Of a stretch of 64,000 bases of DNA, positions 46,901-55,828 are shown in pieces. The notes beneath the pieces are model-generated. The model searched no databases. It had not been told where the DNA came from and saw nothing but the letters and a program-made list of their open reading frames with translations. Made by a program: the position numbers and the translations under genes. This stretch comes from Fodinibius salicampi (GTDB lineage Bacteria > Bacteroidota > Rhodothermia > Balneolales > Balneolaceae), in the NCBI RefSeq assembly GCF_039545095.1, contig NZ_BAABRS010000001.1:682001-746000 (forward strand). The letters run 5' to 3'. The stretch's first letter is position 1. The number at the start of each line of letters is the position of its first letter.

Positions 46901-47431
46901 AATCTCATCTCCGAAGTAATTGAGGCGCAGCAGGATTATGCAAAGGTTGGGCGTGTGAATGAAGAAATTAGCCTTAAAGAGGTGACTAAAGACGCTCTCA
47001 AGCTACAGGCGGGTAGTATTGATCGTCATAATATAAATGTTCGGGAAGATTACAATGATACCGTAAAAATCCCCGTCCAGAAGAGTAAGTTTATTCATAT
47101 CCTGATCAATCTTTTTAAAAATGCCAAAGAAGCGATGGAAGGGATGGCTCCAGGCGAAAAAAATCTTTTTATCCGTACCTGGGAGGATTTGGAAAAGGTC
47201 CATCTTTCTATAACTGATAACGGGGATGGGATAAAGAAGGAGAACCTTAACAGCGTTTTTAATCATGGATTCACTACCAAAGAAGATGGCCATGGGTTTG
47301 GTTTGCATACCTGTGCAAACTATATGACCGAAATGGGGGGAGAGATTAAAGCGGAAAGTGAGGGGAAGGGAGAAGGTACCACATTTACTGTAAGTTTTAC
47401 TCGTAAGTCAGAAACAGAAAATAGCTCTTGA
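43964..47431 (+). CDS. Two-component-regulator-propeller sensor histidine kinase
   Basis: 1155 residues. Signal or anchor (VSIICLLILLVLFQ), then about 14 repeats of the W-[VIL]-G-T-x-x-G-G type (LWVGTSGGGL, FWIGTYNGL, IWVGTNGGGV and others), making two seven-bladed periplasmic propellers. Then a Y_Y_Y domain (AYMLEGFDSDWNQVGEDRSA), one membrane segment (WFYLLSALFVSGLIFGGYRY, about 820-840), a coiled coil and a kinase core with LHNVGNILNSV as the phospho-His box, NLFKNAKEAM and DNGDGIKKE, and HGFGLHTCANY. The kinase core is nearly the same as in the next gene. This family often senses glycans in Bacteroidota. No receiver follows within it. Confidence 0.95.
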   Translation: MHKHLLKRGLVNSWGVSIICLLILLVLFQAEETFAQDRNIEFNHLTQQDGLSQSTGQVIYQDSDGFMWFGTNDGLNRYNGYQMTVFKHDPEDSTTISSNNVSEIYEDNEGVLWVGTSGGGLNKFDKETQQFSHYRVNYENREESISDYSITSIVERENGEFWIGTYNGLNRFDRDSEEFFHFYTDPDDPESLSNSYINCVYEDSQENLWIGTNEGLNLWNSETETFKVFKHDPADPSSISGNRVMQVYEDDGGTLWVGTGSGLNKFNRQTEAFQSYIHEDDDPYSISGNTIYSILEDSRGVLWVGTENNGLNQFDRNTGRFYHYQSNLDNPNSISDDAIYSLYENNDQILWIGTYSGGINFLDRKNPKFEHYKYESFSDYPLSNNSVTSFLKDSRGNMWVGTDGGGLNLFDQKTGRFYPIRHNPNNSNSLASDIVLALLEDHNQNIWIGYYNGGISRFNVADSTFEHYKHDPEDANSLCHNDVFALYEDKEHNIWVGTNGGGVCKLNPETGNFTQYSQEEGTIRDISIDPQDRVWMGTYGGGLKLLNREQNSIWNFYEGDQGLTSNIVLTIHVDQKDRFWIGTKEGGLHHFVFDWDHHEFTSFSVDEGLPNNQVKGILEDDSGNLWLSTNNGISKFNPSDTTFTNFHLEDGLQGQEFNDLSYYKDNEGYMYFGGNNGFNRFHPDSVRIDSFVHPLVLTDFKIFNESVTIGEDSPLQKNINHADQIKLSHTASIFSFEFASLNYNTIKGDTYAYMLEGFDSDWNQVGEDRSATYTNIDPGEYTFRVKSANSDGIWNTEEASIKLVITPPFWRTTWFYLLSALFVSGLIFGGYRYRMRIVRRQNKLLARKVAERTSQLDQKNKELQETLEDLSSMRSELIKKAHKAGMADLATGVLHNVGNILNSVNTSSDVIHETIHRSKINNFKKANQLLKDKKDNFEDFLLNDPRGKDLIQYYLKLEEPLDKEYEKIKEQAKRLKDKVNLISEVIEAQQDYAKVGRVNEEISLKEVTKDALKLQAGSIDRHNINVREDYNDTVKIPVQKSKFIHILINLFKNAKEAMEGMAPGEKNLFIRTWEDLEKVHLSITDNGDGIKKENLNSVFNHGFTTKEDGHGFGLHTCANYMTEMGGEIKAESEGKGEGTTFTVSFTRKSETENSS

Positions 47432-47532
47432 CTTTTTAAATAGTTTCTTGCATCTAAAATATTTTATATGCTGGTAGAAATATAGGATCGGACTATTCAA
47501 AACGAATTACTGTTTTGCAGAAATTATTTTAG

Positions 47533-49116
47533 ATGCTCATATCTACGAATATTATTATAACACTATTCGCGATAAATTCAGGTTGTGGGAATGTTATCTT
47601 TCCTTTTATAACTGCTATAGGATTTATTTTATTTGGCTTCGCTGTAGGATTTGATAACGAAGAATCGGGATCATCAGGAAACAATACTTTTACATTAGGG
47701 GAAGCACACCGTCTTTCGCAAGCTAATTACAGTCCCCGCATATTAGGCTTTGCCGGGAGTTTTCTACTGATCGCACTGTTAGTCATCAGCAATAATTGGT
47801 CTAACTGGTTTTTCCTCTATATGAGTATCTATTTTCTCATATATCCTCACTTGGTGCTGTTAGTGGCAAAGATTTTTCCCGAAAAGAAAAAAGTTGAAGT
47901 TAGGGCCATGATGTTTGATGCCTTTATACTTGGTCTATGGACTGCTCATATTCACTTTTCGCTTTGGATATCATTTGCTTTTCTGACTTCAACAGTGCTA
48001 AACCATATTATGGTCGGTGGTCATCGCCAGCTATTGAAGGGGTTGGGGCTATTTCTGCTTGGAATAATCATTGGTGGCGTTATGACGGGCTTCCGGATGG
48101 AGCTTGAAGCTGCTTTTCATATTGAACTTTTGGCAATGGCCGCACTACTGGCATATATTTTTAGTTCCGCCGGAATATTTTATAAACAGACGCGTCGTTT
48201 GGCAGAAATCCGTGTGGAATTAGAAGACAAAAATGAAATGTTAAATGAGACTGTACAGGAGTTGGAGAGCACCAGAAACGAACTGGTGGAAAAAGCCCAC
48301 AAGGCAGGTATGGCAGATATCGCTTCTGGGATATTACACAATGTAGGCAATATCCTCAATAGCGTAACTACTTCAGCTTCTTTAATCAGGGATACTGTCA
48401 AGCAGTCTAAAGTTGAAGGATTAGAACAGGCGAATACTATTCTTCGGGAACATATTAATCATATTGAGGAGTTTATAAGTAATGATCCAAAAGGAAAAAA
48501 GCTGATGCATTACTACCTGAAGATTGAAGAACCCCTTAAAGAAGAACAGAATAAGGTGATCAAGCAGTCAAATCGGCTCATTGATAAAATAGAGATGATT
48601 AATAGTACAATTGCCGCCCAGCAGAATTATGTTGGGGCAAGAATGCATGACGATCATATCTCCCTATCCGAAATAGTTGATGATGCGCTTGCGTTGCAGG
48701 CGGGTTCCATTGAGCGACATGAACTGAAAATTAAAAAAGATTTTCAGCCAGTGGATGTTATTGAGGCTCACCGTTCAAAATTGATTCATGTATTGATTAA
48801 TATTATTAAAAATGCCAAAGAAGCGATGGAAGAGGTGAATCAGGAGGAGAGAAAACTTGAATTTTCTACTTGGCAGGATTCAGAAATGGTTTATCTCTCC
48901 ATAATGGATAATGGGGAGGGAATTAAGGAAGAGAATAAGACAGCTATTTTTAAACACGGTTTTACGACCAAAAAGGAAGGACACGGATTTGGGTTACATA
49001 GTAGTGCTAATTATATGGCTGAAATGGGAGGTGAAATAAAAGTAAATAGTGGTGGGAATGGAAAAGGAACCACGTTTATTTTGAGTTTCTCCAGGAAAAA
49101 GAAAAATACTGATTAA
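47533..49116 (+). CDS. Membrane-sensor histidine kinase with MASE2-like N-terminus
   Basis: 527 residues. About six membrane segments in the first 230 residues; PRILGFAGSFLLIALLVISN and FLIYPHLVLLVAK resemble the MASE2 membrane sensor usually linked to GGDEF proteins. A coiled coil follows, then a kinase core with LHNVGNILNSV, the N-box NIIKNAKEAM, DNGEGIKEE and HGFGLHSSANYMAEMGGEIK, parallel to the preceding gene. ATG 47533. The core is likely a tandem duplicate; the sensor differs, so it should answer another signal but may feed the same response regulator. Confidence 0.92.
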   Translation: MLISTNIIITLFAINSGCGNVIFPFITAIGFILFGFAVGFDNEESGSSGNNTFTLGEAHRLSQANYSPRILGFAGSFLLIALLVISNNWSNWFFLYMSIYFLIYPHLVLLVAKIFPEKKKVEVRAMMFDAFILGLWTAHIHFSLWISFAFLTSTVLNHIMVGGHRQLLKGLGLFLLGIIIGGVMTGFRMELEAAFHIELLAMAALLAYIFSSAGIFYKQTRRLAEIRVELEDKNEMLNETVQELESTRNELVEKAHKAGMADIASGILHNVGNILNSVTTSASLIRDTVKQSKVEGLEQANTILREHINHIEEFISNDPKGKKLMHYYLKIEEPLKEEQNKVIKQSNRLIDKIEMINSTIAAQQNYVGARMHDDHISLSEIVDDALALQAGSIERHELKIKKDFQPVDVIEAHRSKLIHVLINIIKNAKEAMEEVNQEERKLEFSTWQDSEMVYLSIMDNGEGIKEENKTAIFKHGFTTKKEGHGFGLHSSANYMAEMGGEIKVNSGGNGKGTTFILSFSRKKKNTD

Positions 49117-49385
49117 GCTGAAAAGCTAAATCTTTAGAGGAGAAATGGAAACCCCCAATTAATATTTGGGCAGTAATAGTAGCCATGAATCCTCCATTCT
49201 TTATAGTTTAGACCTTAGTACAGATCTCTTTCGGAACAGTCTTGGATGTCGGCAGTGGAAATGACGGAAGAGGACATTGGAGACAGGAATATGGCCAAAA
49301 TATTTGGATTTACATTTATTTTTGAACTCATTATTGCTTTAAGTTGGCAATTATTTGAACGGTAAAAAGAAAAGGTGTTGTTTTT

Positions 49386-50246
49386 ATGAAATATATCGGA
49401 GCCCATGTTAGTGCTGCGGGCGGGGTTGAAAACGCGCCCAAACGAGCATATGAAATAGGTGCTACTGCTTTTGCCCTGTTTACTAAAAATCAGCGGCGAT
49501 GGGAAGGTCCCCCGCTAACCAGGGAAAATATTGAAGGATTTAAAAAGAACTGTGAGAAATACGGTTACTCCATGAACCAGGTGATGCCCCACGACAGTTA
49601 TCTTATAAATTTAGGGCATCCGGAGCAGGATAAGCTGGAGAAATCGCGAAATGCTTTTCTGGATGAAATGCAACGCTGTGAGCAGCTGGGAATAGAATTG
49701 TTAAACTTTCATCCCGGTAGTCATCTAAACAAAGTAAGTGTGGAGGAATGTCTTAATCGTAATGCAGAGTCCATAAATTGGACATTGGATCAGACCAAAG
49801 GAGTAACAGCTGTTATTGAAACAACGGCCGGACAAGGCACCAACACCGGCTTCACCTTTGAACACCTCGCTGCTATTATCGATGGAGTAGAAGATAAGAG
49901 TAGGGTGGGGGTTTGTATTGACAGTTGTCACGTTTTTGCCGCAGGCTATGACCTTTCTACCGAAGAAGGGTATCAACAAATGTTTAAGGAATTTGAAGAG
50001 ATTGTAGGGTTTGAATATTTAAAGGGGATACATCTCAACGATTCTAAAAAAGAGTTGGGCAGTCAGGTCGATCGCCATGATAACATTGGTGAGGGAAAAA
50101 TAGGACTAAATTCCTTTAAGCTGATGATGCAGGATGAGCGTCTGAATGAGATTCCAATGATTCTGGAAACCCCTAACACAGAGCGATGGCCCCAGGAAAT
50201 TGAAATGCTAAAAGAATTTGAAGCCACAGGCTCTGTACAGCAGTGA
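49386..50246 (+). CDS. nfo: Endonuclease IV (AP endonuclease)
   Basis: 286 residues. Repairs abasic sites in DNA with three zincs. Family motifs with metal ligands: [17 protein letters not shown] (residue 5 on), [53 protein letters not shown] and ETPN. Length fits Nfo. A single gene after the kinase run, with its own 269-bp upstream gap (49117-49385) that holds nothing else clear. Confidence 0.96.
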   Translation: MKYIGAHVSAAGGVENAPKRAYEIGATAFALFTKNQRRWEGPPLTRENIEGFKKNCEKYGYSMNQVMPHDSYLINLGHPEQDKLEKSRNAFLDEMQRCEQLGIELLNFHPGSHLNKVSVEECLNRNAESINWTLDQTKGVTAVIETTAGQGTNTGFTFEHLAAIIDGVEDKSRVGVCIDSCHVFAAGYDLSTEEGYQQMFKEFEEIVGFEYLKGIHLNDSKKELGSQVDRHDNIGEGKIGLNSFKLMMQDERLNEIPMILETPNTERWPQEIEMLKEFEATGSVQQ

Positions 50247-50567
50247 AAGCTTATCTTATATAACTGAAAATTCTTTTATAATTTTAAATTTTAGCCTTAA
50301 TAAGGAAACTAAGGTACGGTTAAAAAATCCTCTGAAGGTTGCCTCATATCCTTAACTTTTCGTTCTTGCATTATTCCCCCATTCCTTTATTTTGGATGGG
50401 TGGCTTTTTAAGGCTCTTAATAGCTATGAAAGTTATTTGCGACGCGGGAAATATAATTTCAAATATATTAAGGATTTTAAAGCGATAAATTGGAAAGCTA
50501 CTGAAATTTATTTACTGAGCACTAAAGGAGAAACTGAGTTTTAACTTTTTATTGATAGTTATACAAG
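50247..50567. other. Gene-free interval upstream of xylB
   Basis: 321 bp without a gene; presumably carries the promoter of the xylose operon. It is AT-rich towards xylB. I could not find a convincing LacI-type operator palindrome or a terminator. Confidence 0.5.
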
Positions 50568-52061
50568 ATGCAATTATTAGGATTTGATATAGGGAGTTCA
50601 GGGATTAAAGCATCACTCGTTGAAGCCGCCACGGGGAAGGAAATTGCTTCGGCTACTTCTCCTGAAAAAGAGCTGGAGATGGATGCTCCCGAACCGGGAT
50701 GGGCGGAACAAAATCCGGAAACATGGTGGCAACATATCGTAAACGTAAGTCATGAGGTATTAGAAGCAGAACAGGCGGAACCCGCGGCTGTAGCGGGTAT
50801 CGGAATTGCCTATCAGATGCACGGGCTGGTATTGGTTGATGAGGATCAAAACGTATTGCGTCCCGCTATTATTTGGTGCGACGGTCGGGCCGTTGATATC
50901 GGGAATAGAGCTTTTAAAGAGATTGGGGAATCCTACAGCTTGGAACACTATTTGAATTCTCCCGGTAACTTTACCGCTTCCAAACTGCGGTGGGTCAAGG
51001 AAAATGAGCCGGAGCTGTTTTCAAAAATACACAAGGCAATGCTGCCCGGCGATTATGTTGCTATGAAGCTATCCGGCCAAGTTCGAACTTCAATATCAGG
51101 ACTTTCAGAAGGTATTTTCTGGGATTATCTTTCTTCTGATATTGCTACTAGATTATTAGATTTCTATGAGCTATCCCCGGATTTACTTCCCGAGTACGAT
51201 CCAAACTTTGCTGTTTCTGGCACGCTTACATCACAGGCGGCAGAGGAACTGGGGTTGAATGAGGGTATTCCCATAGGTTATCGCTCCGGCGATCAACCCA
51301 ATAACGCGCTTTCACTTAATGTATTAAATCCCGGGGAAGCTGCCGCAACAGCCGGTACTTCGGGTGTTATCTATGGCGTTACCGATAAGCCACTCTATGA
51401 CGAACAATCGCGCGTTAATACCTTTGTGCATGTAAATCACGATGAGGAGCAGTCCAGGTATGGGGTACTGTTATGCATCAACGGCACGGGTATCTTAAAC
51501 AGCTGGTTAAAGAATGAACTGTTTAATGAATTGAACAGTTACGAAGAGATGAATACGATGGCCTCTGAAGTAGCAGTGGGATCAGAAGGTATTCATGTGT
51601 TCCCATTTGGCAACGGACCCGAACGGGTGCTGGGACAGCAGGGCATTGGTTCTCAATTCAGAAATATTGATTTTAATCGACATTCCAGGGCGCATATTAT
51701 TCGGGCGGCTCAGGAAGGGATCGCTTTTTCCATGAATTATGGGCTACAGGTAATGCATCAGATGGGTCTGGATATCGATACTATTCGCGTAGGAAAGGGA
51801 AATATGTTTTTGAGTAATGTTTTTCGGGAAGCCTTTACGAATACGACCGGGTTATCGGTTGAACTTTACGACAGCAGCGGTTCTTACGGCGCCGCTATCG
51901 GAGCGGGTATCGGTATCGATGCTTTCCCTAACAGGGAGGAAGCATTTAAAGGACTTAGAAAAAGCGATACGCTACAGCCCGAACCGGAATTAGAAAAAGC
52001 CTATTCTTCGGCCTATGACCAATGGAAGGAGAAACTAGAAAAGGAATTAAAAACTGATTAA
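50568..52061 (+). CDS. xylB: Xylulokinase
   Basis: 497 residues, FGGY-family sugar kinase that phosphorylates D-xylulose. Phosphate-binding N-terminus LGFDIGSSGIKASLVEA (residue 3 on), the substrate site YQMHGLVLVDEDQ, ICWCDGRAV-type WCDGR motif (IIWCDGRA), AATAGTSGVIYG (ATP site) and the late GSYGAAIGAGIG loop all fit XylB. Downstream by 163 bp is xylose isomerase, completing the pathway from xylose to xylulose-5-phosphate. Confidence 0.95.
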   Translation: MQLLGFDIGSSGIKASLVEAATGKEIASATSPEKELEMDAPEPGWAEQNPETWWQHIVNVSHEVLEAEQAEPAAVAGIGIAYQMHGLVLVDEDQNVLRPAIIWCDGRAVDIGNRAFKEIGESYSLEHYLNSPGNFTASKLRWVKENEPELFSKIHKAMLPGDYVAMKLSGQVRTSISGLSEGIFWDYLSSDIATRLLDFYELSPDLLPEYDPNFAVSGTLTSQAAEELGLNEGIPIGYRSGDQPNNALSLNVLNPGEAAATAGTSGVIYGVTDKPLYDEQSRVNTFVHVNHDEEQSRYGVLLCINGTGILNSWLKNELFNELNSYEEMNTMASEVAVGSEGIHVFPFGNGPERVLGQQGIGSQFRNIDFNRHSRAHIIRAAQEGIAFSMNYGLQVMHQMGLDIDTIRVGKGNMFLSNVFREAFTNTTGLSVELYDSSGSYGAAIGAGIGIDAFPNREEAFKGLRKSDTLQPEPELEKAYSSAYDQWKEKLEKELKTD

Positions 52062-52224
52062 TATACTAAAAGCCTCAGAATGTAATTTCGAGGAATTAAA
52101 CAGGATTTTTTAGATATATTTCCATTTCTTTGGCTTAAGGATGGGTTTCTGATGGAAATTATATAAATAGGAAATTCACAAATACACTAAATTATTACTA
52201 ACTATTTAATATTATTGACCTTTT

Positions 52225-53553
52225 ATGAAGATTACTACCGGAGACACTTCTTACTTTCCAGACATCAATGAAATTCCCTTTGAAGGCAAAGATTCAGAGA
52301 ATCCGTTATCATTTAAATATTATGATGCCGGCCGAAAAGTAGGGGATCAAACCATGGAGGAACACCTTCGGTTTGCGGTGGCCTATTGGCATACCCTCTG
52401 TGAAACCGGCGGAGATCCATTTGGATGGGGAACCCGCGAGTGGCCATGGATGAAGTTCGATGATCCCCTGGATCGCGCCCGGGCGAAGATGGATGCAGCC
52501 TTCGAGTTTATCACTAAACTGGGAGTTCCTTTTTACTGTTTCCACGATGTGGATGTTGTAGATGAAGCGGACAGCATTGCTGAAACAGACCGGCGGCTGC
52601 AGACCATGGTTGATTATGCCAAACAAAAACAGGAAGCAAGTGACGTACAGCTGTTATGGGGTACCGCGAATCTGTTTAGCCATCCACGATATATGAATGG
52701 GGCGGCAACGAATCCTGATTTCGAAGTGGTTACGCACGCAGCAACACAGGTAAAGCGAGCGCTGGATGCTACCATTGAACTAGGGGGACAAAACTACGTG
52801 TTCTGGGGCGGAAGAGAAGGATATATGTCACTGCTCAACACGGAGATGAAGCGCGAAAGAGACCATCTTGCGCGATTTTTACATACAGCGAGAGATTATG
52901 GACGAAAAAATGGTTTCGAGGGGACCTTCCTTATCGAGCCAAAGCCAATGGAGCCCACCAAACATCAATACGATTTTGATACGGCTACCGTCATCGGTTT
53001 TTTACGGGAATACGATCTATTGGACGATTTTAAGGTGAATATTGAGGTAAACCATGCCATACTTGCCAAGCATACCTTCGAGCACGAGCTTCAGGTAGCT
53101 GCCGATGCCGGACTGTTGGGAAGCATTGATGCCAATCGCGGTGACTACCAAAACGGCTGGGATACCGATCAGTTTCCTGCCGATATTTTTGAGCTCACTC
53201 AGGCCATGTTGATAATTCTTCAGTCAGGCGGCTTTGATACCGGGGGAATAAACTTTGATGCAAAAATTCGTCGTAATTCTACCGACCTTGAAGACCTGTT
53301 TTATGCCCATATTGGCGGGATGGATGTACTGGCGCGGGCTCTGCTGACTGCTCATGAAATTCTTGAAGAATCATCCTATGAAGAACTCCGCAAAGAACGA
53401 TACGCCTCTTTTGATAAAGGAGCTGGAGCTGCCTTTGAAAATGGAGAGTTGAGTCTGACAGACCTTAAGAAACTGGCTGAAGAAAATGGAGAGCCAGAAC
53501 AAATTAGTGGACGTCAGGAATATTTTGAAAATCTCATTAATCAATACATCTAA
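52225..53553 (+). CDS. xylA: Xylose isomerase
   Basis: 442 residues, class II length. Isomerises D-xylose to D-xylulose. Metal and catalytic motifs: [10 protein letters not shown] (active His, about residue 103), [26 protein letters not shown] (the metal-ligand Glu and Lys), [14 protein letters not shown] and [14 protein letters not shown]. Starts ATG 52225. Between xylB and galM, all in the same direction; regulated probably by the LacI-type protein just downstream. Confidence 0.97.
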   Translation: MKITTGDTSYFPDINEIPFEGKDSENPLSFKYYDAGRKVGDQTMEEHLRFAVAYWHTLCETGGDPFGWGTREWPWMKFDDPLDRARAKMDAAFEFITKLGVPFYCFHDVDVVDEADSIAETDRRLQTMVDYAKQKQEASDVQLLWGTANLFSHPRYMNGAATNPDFEVVTHAATQVKRALDATIELGGQNYVFWGGREGYMSLLNTEMKRERDHLARFLHTARDYGRKNGFEGTFLIEPKPMEPTKHQYDFDTATVIGFLREYDLLDDFKVNIEVNHAILAKHTFEHELQVAADAGLLGSIDANRGDYQNGWDTDQFPADIFELTQAMLIILQSGGFDTGGINFDAKIRRNSTDLEDLFYAHIGGMDVLARALLTAHEILEESSYEELRKERYASFDKGAGAAFENGELSLTDLKKLAEENGEPEQISGRQEYFENLINQYI

Positions 53554-53618
53554 TAAATATATGATAATGAGCAGGGTATTCTTTATTCATTTATAAGCCA
53601 ATAGTACAGAATAATACA

Positions 53619-54641
53619 TTGAAAAGATCAGATTTCAAGGGCGTACTTGGAGAAAAACAGGTTGATTTATTCAAACTTGAGAATGCCAATGGAGCTAAAG
53701 CCTCTATTACAAATTATGGAGGCCGATTAGTGGAATTGTTAGTTCCGGATCGTTCAGATAATTTTGGAAATATTGTCGTAGGCTATTCTTCTATGGAGGA
53801 ATTCATGGATAAACCTGAGCGGTATTTTGGAGCGATTATCGGCCGATACGCCAATCGAATTGCTAATGGGAGGTTTAGTATTGAGGATAAAACATATACC
53901 CTTAATACGAATGACGGGGTCCATCATCTTCATGGAGGTCCGGGTGGTTTCCACCGGGTAGTATGGGGTGCCAATCAGATAGATGATCAAACGCTCAGCC
54001 TGTCTTACCGTTCTCCTGATGGGGAAGAAGGATATCCGGGTAACCTGGGTATTGGCGTGAGGTATAAACTCACTGATGATAATGAGCTGAAGGTTAGCTA
54101 TAAAGCGGAATCTGATCAAAAAACAATCCTGAACCTTACAAGTCATCCCTATTTTAATTTGAATGGAAGTTCCGGCGGATCAACCGCTTACAGTCATCAC
54201 CTGAAAATAAATGCAGATAAATATACGCCTATTGATGAGGGGTTAATTCCAACGGGGAAATTAGTCGGCGTAGAGGAAACCCCATTCGACTTTCGGGAGA
54301 GTAAATCTATTGATTCGGCTTACGATCCCCATCATCCTCAAATACAGAATGCTGATGGATTTGATCATAATTTTGTATTGAACAAGAATAGTGGTGAGGA
54401 CCCTACTCTTGCTGCCTCTGTTTATGAACCAAAGGGAGGGCGACAGCTTGATATCTATACTACCGAACCGGGCCTACAGTTTTATGCCTGTTCCGATCCA
54501 GTCGAAGGTATTCAATCGGCCATCTGTCTTGAGCCCCAGCATTATCCGGATTCCCCCAATCAGCCTGAATTTCCTTCGGTTGTGATTGATGCTTTTCAGC
54601 CGTTTCGTTCAGAAACTATTTACCGTTTTACTTGTAATTAA
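53619..54641 (+). CDS. galM: Aldose 1-epimerase (mutarotase)
   Basis: 340 residues; starts at TTG 53619 (MKRSDFKGV), since no ATG precedes the conserved ITNYGGRLVELLVPDR. Catalytic His and Glu are visible in the expected order: HHLHGGPGGFHRVVW, NLTSHPYFNLNG and SAICLEPQHYPDSPN. Interconverts alpha and beta anomers so that xylose enters the isomerase. Signal peptide absent, so cytoplasmic. Between xylA and lacI. Confidence 0.94.
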   Translation: MKRSDFKGVLGEKQVDLFKLENANGAKASITNYGGRLVELLVPDRSDNFGNIVVGYSSMEEFMDKPERYFGAIIGRYANRIANGRFSIEDKTYTLNTNDGVHHLHGGPGGFHRVVWGANQIDDQTLSLSYRSPDGEEGYPGNLGIGVRYKLTDDNELKVSYKAESDQKTILNLTSHPYFNLNGSSGGSTAYSHHLKINADKYTPIDEGLIPTGKLVGVEETPFDFRESKSIDSAYDPHHPQIQNADGFDHNFVLNKNSGEDPTLAASVYEPKGGRQLDIYTTEPGLQFYACSDPVEGIQSAICLEPQHYPDSPNQPEFPSVVIDAFQPFRSETIYRFTCN

Positions 54642-54718
54642 TATTTAAAAAAGAATACTTATTGCCTTAATAGTAAGGGATATTGATTTGATAGCGATAA
54701 TAACTAAAAAACACCAAG

Positions 54719-55747
54719 ATGAGTTCAGAGGTTACCCTTAAGGAGATAGCAGAGTCGCTGGGCGTTTCAGCGATGACGGTTTCACGAGCCCTTAATAATA
54801 GAGATAATGTAGACGAGGATACCCGAAAAAAAGTCGTATCTAAAGCGGAAGAAATGGGGTATACTCCCAATTATGTAGCCAAAAGCCTTGTTTCGAACAA
54901 AACATATACCATTGGGGTGGTGATACCGGAAATTACCCACGCTTTTTTCCCGGAAGTAGTTCGAGGCATAGAGGAAGTAACGAATAAATCCGACTATCAG
55001 CTCCTGTTAACCAATGCAAATGAGCAATTTATCAGGGAAAAAAAGGCCGTAAATGCGTTACGGTCCCAGCGTGTTGATGGTTTATTGATATCCACTTCTA
55101 TTGGTATCGACGATTTTTCTTTTTACGAACAGATTATAAATAGCGGTACAAAGCTCGTCTTTTTTGATCGCTGTATCGAAGGGCTTGGGGCAAGCTGCGT
55201 AAGTGTAAATGATCGGACTAGTTCTTATCAAATTACCGAGCATTTAATAACGGAACATGGTTATTCTAAAATAGCCCATTTAAGTGGTCCCCCTAATGTA
55301 TCCATTGGGAAGGAAAGGATGGAGGGATATCTGGAGGCCCTGGAAGAATATGAGTTACCTATAAATAATCAATGGATTATAGAAGGTGGATTCCAGAAAA
55401 TAAAAGGATATGAGTCCATGCAAAGTCTTTTGGAGCTGCCCGAGGAGGAATACCCGGAAGCGGTAGTGGTTGTGAACGATCCTGCAGCCTTTGGAGCAAT
55501 AAAAGCGCTAAAAGATTTTGGATTATCCGTTCCTGAGGACATGGCAGTTGTGGGTTTTACAGATGATATTAGAGCTCCTTTGTTGGAAACACCTTTGACA
55601 ACAGTGCACCAGCCTGCTTATGCCGTTGGTCAAAAAGCGGCAAAAAAACTAATTGCTGCCATAGAAAATAAAGATGAGCCTATCGAAAATATTGAAGTTT
55701 TAACCACACTGAAAATTCGGGCTTCTTGTGGGTGTGGGAATTTTTAA
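54719..55747 (+). CDS. LacI-family transcriptional regulator
   Basis: 342 residues. N-terminal helix-turn-helix (TLKEIAESLGVSAMTVSRAL, residue 5-24, with the hinge NNRDNVDEDTRKKVV) and a periplasmic-binding-like ligand domain (IGVVIPEITHAFFPEVVRGI, VNDPAAFGAIKALKDFGLSV, AVVGFTDDIRAPLL). Located at the hinge between the xylose genes and the secreted glycosidases, so it probably controls both in response to a sugar. Ligand unknown. Confidence 0.93.
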   Translation: MSSEVTLKEIAESLGVSAMTVSRALNNRDNVDEDTRKKVVSKAEEMGYTPNYVAKSLVSNKTYTIGVVIPEITHAFFPEVVRGIEEVTNKSDYQLLLTNANEQFIREKKAVNALRSQRVDGLLISTSIGIDDFSFYEQIINSGTKLVFFDRCIEGLGASCVSVNDRTSSYQITEHLITEHGYSKIAHLSGPPNVSIGKERMEGYLEALEEYELPINNQWIIEGGFQKIKGYESMQSLLELPEEEYPEAVVVVNDPAAFGAIKALKDFGLSVPEDMAVVGFTDDIRAPLLETPLTTVHQPAYAVGQKAAKKLIAAIENKDEPIENIEVLTTLKIRASCGCGNF

Positions 55748-55828
55748 CCATAATAAATGATGTAGTAAACTTTTGTATTATAGCTACAAATGTACCTAAA
55801 CCTGCTTATATAACTAAATAACGCCAAA

